A stretch of 6,901 bases of DNA from NCBI GenBank assembly GCA_027356675.1, contig DAHVXO010000198.1, forward strand, positions 1 to 6,901, in the 5' to 3' direction. Source of the DNA: Symbiobacteriaceae bacterium (GTDB taxonomy: Bacteria; Bacillota_E; Symbiobacteriia; Symbiobacteriales; Symbiobacteriaceae). The notes beneath the pieces are model-generated. The model saw only the letters and a program-made list of their open reading frames with translations, searched no databases and had not been told where the DNA came from. Positions within the stretch are counted from its first letter, which is position 1. Every line of letters begins with the position of its first letter. The position numbers and the translations under genes were made by a program. Below, piece by piece: positions 5,114 to 6,901 of this stretch.

Positions 5114-5800
5114 ATGCCAGGAGAACGAATTCTCGTCGCCGATGATGATGCCGGTATGCTGCAGATGATTTCCCAGTACCTCGCCAGTGAGGGGTACCGT
5201 GTGGTCACGGCGTCTGACGGGCCGGCGGCCCTGGCTGCGGCCCGCACCGAGCAGATTGAGCTTGCGGTTCTGGACTGGATGATGCCTGGCATGAGCGGCC
5301 TGGATGTTTGCCGGGCACTCCGGCGGGACGGTTCCCGGCTCCCGGTGATCATGCTGACGGCTCGGTCGGAGGAGCCGGATAAATTGCTGGGTCTGGAACT
5401 GGGTGCCGACGATTACATCACCAAGCCTTTCAGTCTGCGTGAAGTGACGGCTCGGGTGCGGGCCGTGCTCCGGCGCGCCGTGCCCGACTCCCCGGAGGCG
5501 GATGTGGCCCGATTCGGCGAAGTCACCATCGACTTCCCCGGCGTCAACGTGGAGCGGGCGGGTCAGGCCATCAGCCTGACGGCGACCGAGTACAAGCTGT
5601 TGACCGTGCTGGCCCGGACGCCCGGGCGGGTCTACTCCCGGTTGCAGCTGATGGAGGCCGCACTGGGGGAGTATTACGAGGGATACGACCGGACGATCGA
5701 CAGCCACATCAGCCATTTGCGGCGCAAGCTTGGGAACGAGATGATCCAGACGGTCCACGGAATTGGCTATAAGCTGGTGCCGCCCGGTTCGGGGAGGTGA
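5114..5800 (+). CDS. OmpR/PhoB-family response regulator
   Basis: Cytosolic transcription factor of 228 residues activated by phosphorylation. The receiver domain (about 5-120) has the acidic pair Asp11/Asp12 in ILVADDD, the phosphoacceptor Asp54 in LDWMMPGMSG, Thr82 in MLTARSE and Lys104 in ITKPF. A linker leads to an OmpR-type winged helix (about 133-223): LTATEYKLLTVLARTPGRVYSR, the recognition helix region DRTIDSHISHLRRKLG, and the wing ending in VHGIGYKLVPP. All key residues are present. The ATG at 5114 has GGGGGG seven bases upstream and begins where the first receiver strand should; an in-frame TTG at 5099 would add five residues but would overlap that site. The kinase gene follows five bases after the stop, so the two are cognate partners by position. 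Target genes are not evident in the window; autoregulation is plausible but no repeated operator was found. Confidence 0.95.
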   Translation: MPGERILVADDDAGMLQMISQYLASEGYRVVTASDGPAALAAARTEQIELAVLDWMMPGMSGLDVCRALRRDGSRLPVIMLTARSEEPDKLLGLELGADDYITKPFSLREVTARVRAVLRRAVPDSPEADVARFGEVTIDFPGVNVERAGQAISLTATEYKLLTVLARTPGRVYSRLQLMEAALGEYYEGYDRTIDSHISHLRRKLGNEMIQTVHGIGYKLVPPGSGR

Positions 5801-5805
5801 GCCGC

Positions 5806-6901
5806 ATGACGCTTCGCAAGCGCATCTCCCGGGCCTTCTTGCTGGTGGCCGTGGCCATTTTGGCCCTCGTGATGCTGGCTCTGAATGTGGGGGTCTGGTA
5901 CCGCGAGAACCACCTGCCCGGGGGGCGCTCGACGATGGGCTACGGCTACCAGGGCGGGCGCACGTCCGGGTCGGGGCCGGGGATCGGGCCTGGGATCGGG
6001 CCTGGGTCAGGTATTCCAGGTAGTGGCACAGCCACCCCGTACCGCCTGACTTTGGAGGCAAGCTTCCTGGCGGGACTGTTGGGAATTGTTGTTGCAGTAG
6101 GCGTCAGTCTCGTGGTGGCTGAGCGGGTTACCCGCCCGCTGCGGCGTCTGGCCGATTCCGCCCGCACGGCCCGCCCCGGGTCGGGGGCCTTCCCAGTCCA
6201 GCCCGAGGACGATGCCGAGATCCGGGACCTCTCCGAGGCGTTAACCCGCATGACCGAGCGACTCCACGCGGAGGATGCCGCAAGGCGAAATCTGTTTGCC
6301 GACGTGGCGCACGAACTCCGCCATCCCGTGACCCTGATTCGCGGCAAGCTGGAAATGATCCAGGACGGCGTCGTCCCGATGACCCCTGAGAGCATCTCAG
6401 GGCTGGAGGACGAGGTCATTCGGCTCGGACGCCTGCTCGGCGACCTGCAGGACCTGAGCCTGGCTGAGGTGGGCGTGCTCTCGCTCAAGCTCCAACCCAT
6501 GTCGTTGCAGGCCCAGCTGGAGATGGTGCGGGAGAACTTCGAGCCTGTGGCGGCCGGTAAGTCGATTACGCTGGCTTTTGATGTGATGCCGCTGCCTGTC
6601 ACAATGGCCGACCCGGACCGGGTCCGGCAGATCCTCGCCAACCTGCTGAGTAACGCAATTCGCCACACGCCGGAGGGCGGGAGCATTCGGATCGCTGCGG
6701 CCACGACCGGCGAGCGGATGGAGGTCACCGTGACGGACTCGGGACCCGGTTTGGCGTCGGAAGACCTGCCGCATATCTTCGATCGCTTCTATCGAGCGGA
6801 CAAGTCTCGCACCCGGGCTACAGGCGGGGCCGGACTGGGACTCCCGATCGCACTGAGCCTCGCCCGGCTCCACGGCGGGGACATCGCTGCCGGAAACAGC
6901 G
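5806..6901 (+). CDS. Membrane sensor histidine kinase (3' partial)
   Basis: Sensor kinase that should phosphorylate the response regulator encoded just upstream. The 365 codons present cover nearly the whole protein; the frame is still open at the window edge. Layout: TM1 (about 10-31), an external loop of about 54 residues, TM2 (87-107), HAMP (about 108-158, VTRPLRRL), HisKA helices with phosphorylated His169 in FADVAHELRHP, then the ATPase domain with N-box Asn283 (NLLSNAIRHTPEGG), Asp311 in DSGPGL, the FDRFYRADKSR F-box and GGAGLGLPIA (340-349). The H-box segment resembles BaeS-type kinases (RGKLEMIQDGV). Two oddities: His173 replaces the usual Thr/Asn four residues after the phosphorylated His, and the external loop is Gly/Pro-rich (about 53-78) with little room for a folded sensor domain. 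GGAGG (5793-5797) overlaps the end of the regulator gene, eight bases before the ATG. Confidence 0.94.
   Translation, partial: MTLRKRISRAFLLVAVAILALVMLALNVGVWYRENHLPGGRSTMGYGYQGGRTSGSGPGIGPGIGPGSGIPGSGTATPYRLTLEASFLAGLLGIVVAVGVSLVVAERVTRPLRRLADSARTARPGSGAFPVQPEDDAEIRDLSEALTRMTERLHAEDAARRNLFADVAHELRHPVTLIRGKLEMIQDGVVPMTPESISGLEDEVIRLGRLLGDLQDLSLAEVGVLSLKLQPMSLQAQLEMVRENFEPVAAGKSITLAFDVMPLPVTMADPDRVRQILANLLSNAIRHTPEGGSIRIAAATTGERMEVTVTDSGPGLASEDLPHIFDRFYRADKSRTRATGGAGLGLPIALSLARLHGGDIAAGNS
5968..6009 (+). repeat. Tandem 12-base repeats in the kinase external loop
   Basis: Two exact copies of GGGATCGGGCCT (5980-5991 and 5992-6003) are flanked by degenerate copies on both sides. In frame they encode Gly-Ile-Gly-Pro units, giving the GPGIGPGIGPGSG stretch in the extracytoplasmic loop. 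The unit is a multiple of three, so copy-number change would keep the frame. Confidence 0.75.

Noticed and set aside
5048..6061. Long open frame on the - strand across the response regulator (337 codons)
   Set aside because: High-GC shadow of a clear OmpR-type regulator; low-complexity, Arg/Pro/His-rich product with no domain.

Overview
The window is dense, high-GC bacterial DNA, with every supported gene on the + strand. The order undecaprenol/diacylglycerol kinase, DUF502 membrane protein, cytidine deaminase, Era resembles the conserved Firmicutes dgkA-cdd-era neighbourhood. With the high GC, strong GGAGG-type ribosome binding sites and GTG/TTG starts, this suggests a high-GC Firmicute (Symbiobacterium/Thermaerobacter-like Clostridia). 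That placement is inference; no rRNA or other phylogenetic marker is present.

Region 1 (1-3336) is a tightly packed operon: dgkA (5' end cut by the window), DUF502, cdd, era and an alpha/beta hydrolase, with gaps of 22, 7, 4 and 6 bases. It combines lipid-carrier recycling, pyrimidine salvage and 30S ribosome maturation, housekeeping functions often co-transcribed in Firmicutes. The hydrolase sits where recO commonly follows era. Era carries an extra stretch of about 30 residues between its G4 and G5 motifs.

Region 2 (3334-5035) is an mgtE magnesium transporter unit. An extended -10 promoter overlaps the hydrolase stop codon. It is followed by a roughly 285-base leader with a hairpin containing a perfect 12-base palindrome, a possible 33-residue basic small ORF, and a hairpin covering the mgtE ribosome binding site. 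I do not recognise an M-box, the usual Mg2+ riboswitch of Firmicutes mgtE genes. The unit ends in a rho-independent-type terminator. The leader is the most interesting non-coding stretch of the window.

Region 3 (5065-6901) is a two-component system: a sigma-A-like promoter, an OmpR/PhoB-type response regulator and, five bases after its stop, a membrane histidine kinase that runs off the window a few residues before its likely end. The kinase H-box reads HELRHP rather than HELRTP, and its short external loop is glycine/proline-rich and built partly from 12-base tandem repeats. The stimulus cannot be read from the sequence. No mobile element, CRISPR array, tRNA or rRNA was seen.
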